Source: a bacterium
GTDB lineage: Bacteria > Fibrobacterota > Fibrobacteria > UBA11236
Direction of reading: 5' to 3'
NCBI GenBank assembly: GCA_900299345.1
Contig: OMJM01000042.1
Location: 1 to 64,000, forward strand
Length of the DNA: 64,000 bases
Shown here: one piece after another, positions 63,490 through 64,000 of the stretch
Numbering within the stretch: the stretch's first letter is position 1
How the letters are laid out: each line of letters opens with the position of its first letter
Notes under the pieces: model-generated
The model's input: the letters and a program-made list of their open reading frames with translations, nothing else
Told to the model about the DNA's origin: nothing
Databases searched by the model: none
Translations under genes and position numbers: made by a program

Positions 63490-64000
63490 GATTTCTGCTC
63501 CGTGTGCGCTCTGTTGGAACCGTTCCCGTTGATCTTACGGGATTTTGGAAAAAACTGCACGGAGAGCTGCATGATGGTTTCCGGCGCGGGATCTTTCTCG
63601 ACGATGTCCAGTACTTCCTTGCGGAAGGCCTCAATTTTTTCCATGAGTACTTTACGCGTTCCCTCGCTCACCATGAGCAACAAGGTCGAAACATGCCGAT
63701 CCGAAGAACCAAATTTAAAAGGCACCTCCGCAGACTGCAAAATCCATTCGCGATTCAGTCTTCGCACCATGGCGGAAAGTGTAGGAGGAGGCTCCACAAA
63801 TTTCTCAGTCACACGATAGCGTCCGTCTGAATCCTTGACGACCAGATGCCATTCCTCGAGATCTTCCAGATATTTGCGCACCTGCGCTGGCGCCATGGGA
63901 GGATCCAGAAATTTTCCCAGCGCCTCACAATCACCCCGGAAATCCATCGCCTCAATAGCGCACCGAACGAGGGAATAGTGGTAGTCCTGATAATATTTGA
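63486..64000 (-). CDS. TIGR02147 family protein (partial, N-terminus beyond the window)
   Basis: At least 171 residues of an open frame that runs off the right edge. The visible part begins YYQDYHYSLVRCAIEAM, continues with the winged-helix-like ALGKFLDPPMAPAQVRKYLEDLEEWHLVVKDSDGRYRVTEK, whose landmarks are QVRKYLEDLEEWHLV and DGRYRVTEK, and ends with a helical C-terminal domain. This matches the TIGR02147 (DUF4423) family, a paralogous family described from Fibrobacter succinogenes. A DNA-binding or regulatory function is inferred only. An internal ATG at 63947 is not the true start. Confidence 0.8.
   Translation of the reverse strand, partial: KYYQDYHYSLVRCAIEAMDFRGDCEALGKFLDPPMAPAQVRKYLEDLEEWHLVVKDSDGRYRVTEKFVEPPPTLSAMVRRLNREWILQSAEVPFKFGSSDRHVSTLLLMVSEGTRKVLMEKIEAFRKEVLDIVEKDPAPETIMQLSVQFFPKSRKINGNGSNRAHTEQKS

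Overview
The window looks like chromosomal DNA of a Gram-negative member of the Fibrobacterota, probably uncultured. The best marker is the gene cut by the right edge, which matches the C-terminal half of the TIGR02147 family, known mainly from Fibrobacter. The lipid A genes lpxB and lpxK, outer-membrane barrels, a TolC/RND pump, lipoproteins and many secreted proteins ending in a short T9SS-type-A-like tail agree with this. Genes are tightly packed. Start/stop overlaps of the ATGA, GTGA or TGATG type are very common, as are GTG and TTG starts.

Layout. 0-14.6 kb is mostly housekeeping: argD (partial), rpsT, an M50 protease, folC, accD, an HNH nuclease, an MFS transporter, uppP, a KirBac-type potassium channel, thiL, a secreted PQQ-type sugar dehydrogenase, a YibQ-like deacetylase relative, a tRNA-Ile/tRNA-Ala pair with its own promoter, and pgi. 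14.6-22.2 kb holds rsmE, a radical SAM gene, lpxB, a HAD phosphatase, an oppD-oppF pair and a secreted VWA protein. 22.2-28.6 kb is a TetR-tolC-MFP-RND efflux operon with a clear inverted-repeat operator. 28.7-32.3 kb holds marR-pirin, yajC-def-spoIID and tRNA-Arg.

32.3-46.5 kb is an envelope and secretion region. It has a ThuA-domain protein, two paralogous outer-membrane barrels, a histidine-rich membrane protein with TPRs, two more PQQ-type dehydrogenase paralogs, lpxK, a propeller protein with a sorting tail, and an FkbM methyltransferase. 46.5-50.9 kb has a glycosyltransferase coupled to thiS, diverging from a compact dprE1-dprE2-ubiA set. That set matches the mycobacterial route to polyprenyl-phosphate arabinose, which is unexpected next to lipid A genes.

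50.9-64 kb holds valS, a metallo-beta-lactamase-fold hydrolase, a DCC-family thiol protein, an isolated endolysin-holin pair, asnB, a FrnE-like DsbA protein, a polysaccharide flippase with GT4 and GT9 glycosyltransferases, a lipoprotein and the TIGR02147 gene. The GT9 gene contains a perfect 46-bp palindrome read in frame as protein, which looks like a mobile palindromic element.

No rRNA gene, CRISPR array, complete prophage or transposase gene was seen. The most notable points are the predicted arabinose-donor module, the in-frame palindrome, the orphan lysis cassette, the paired unknown barrels, and the PQQ/ThuA set of secreted proteins.
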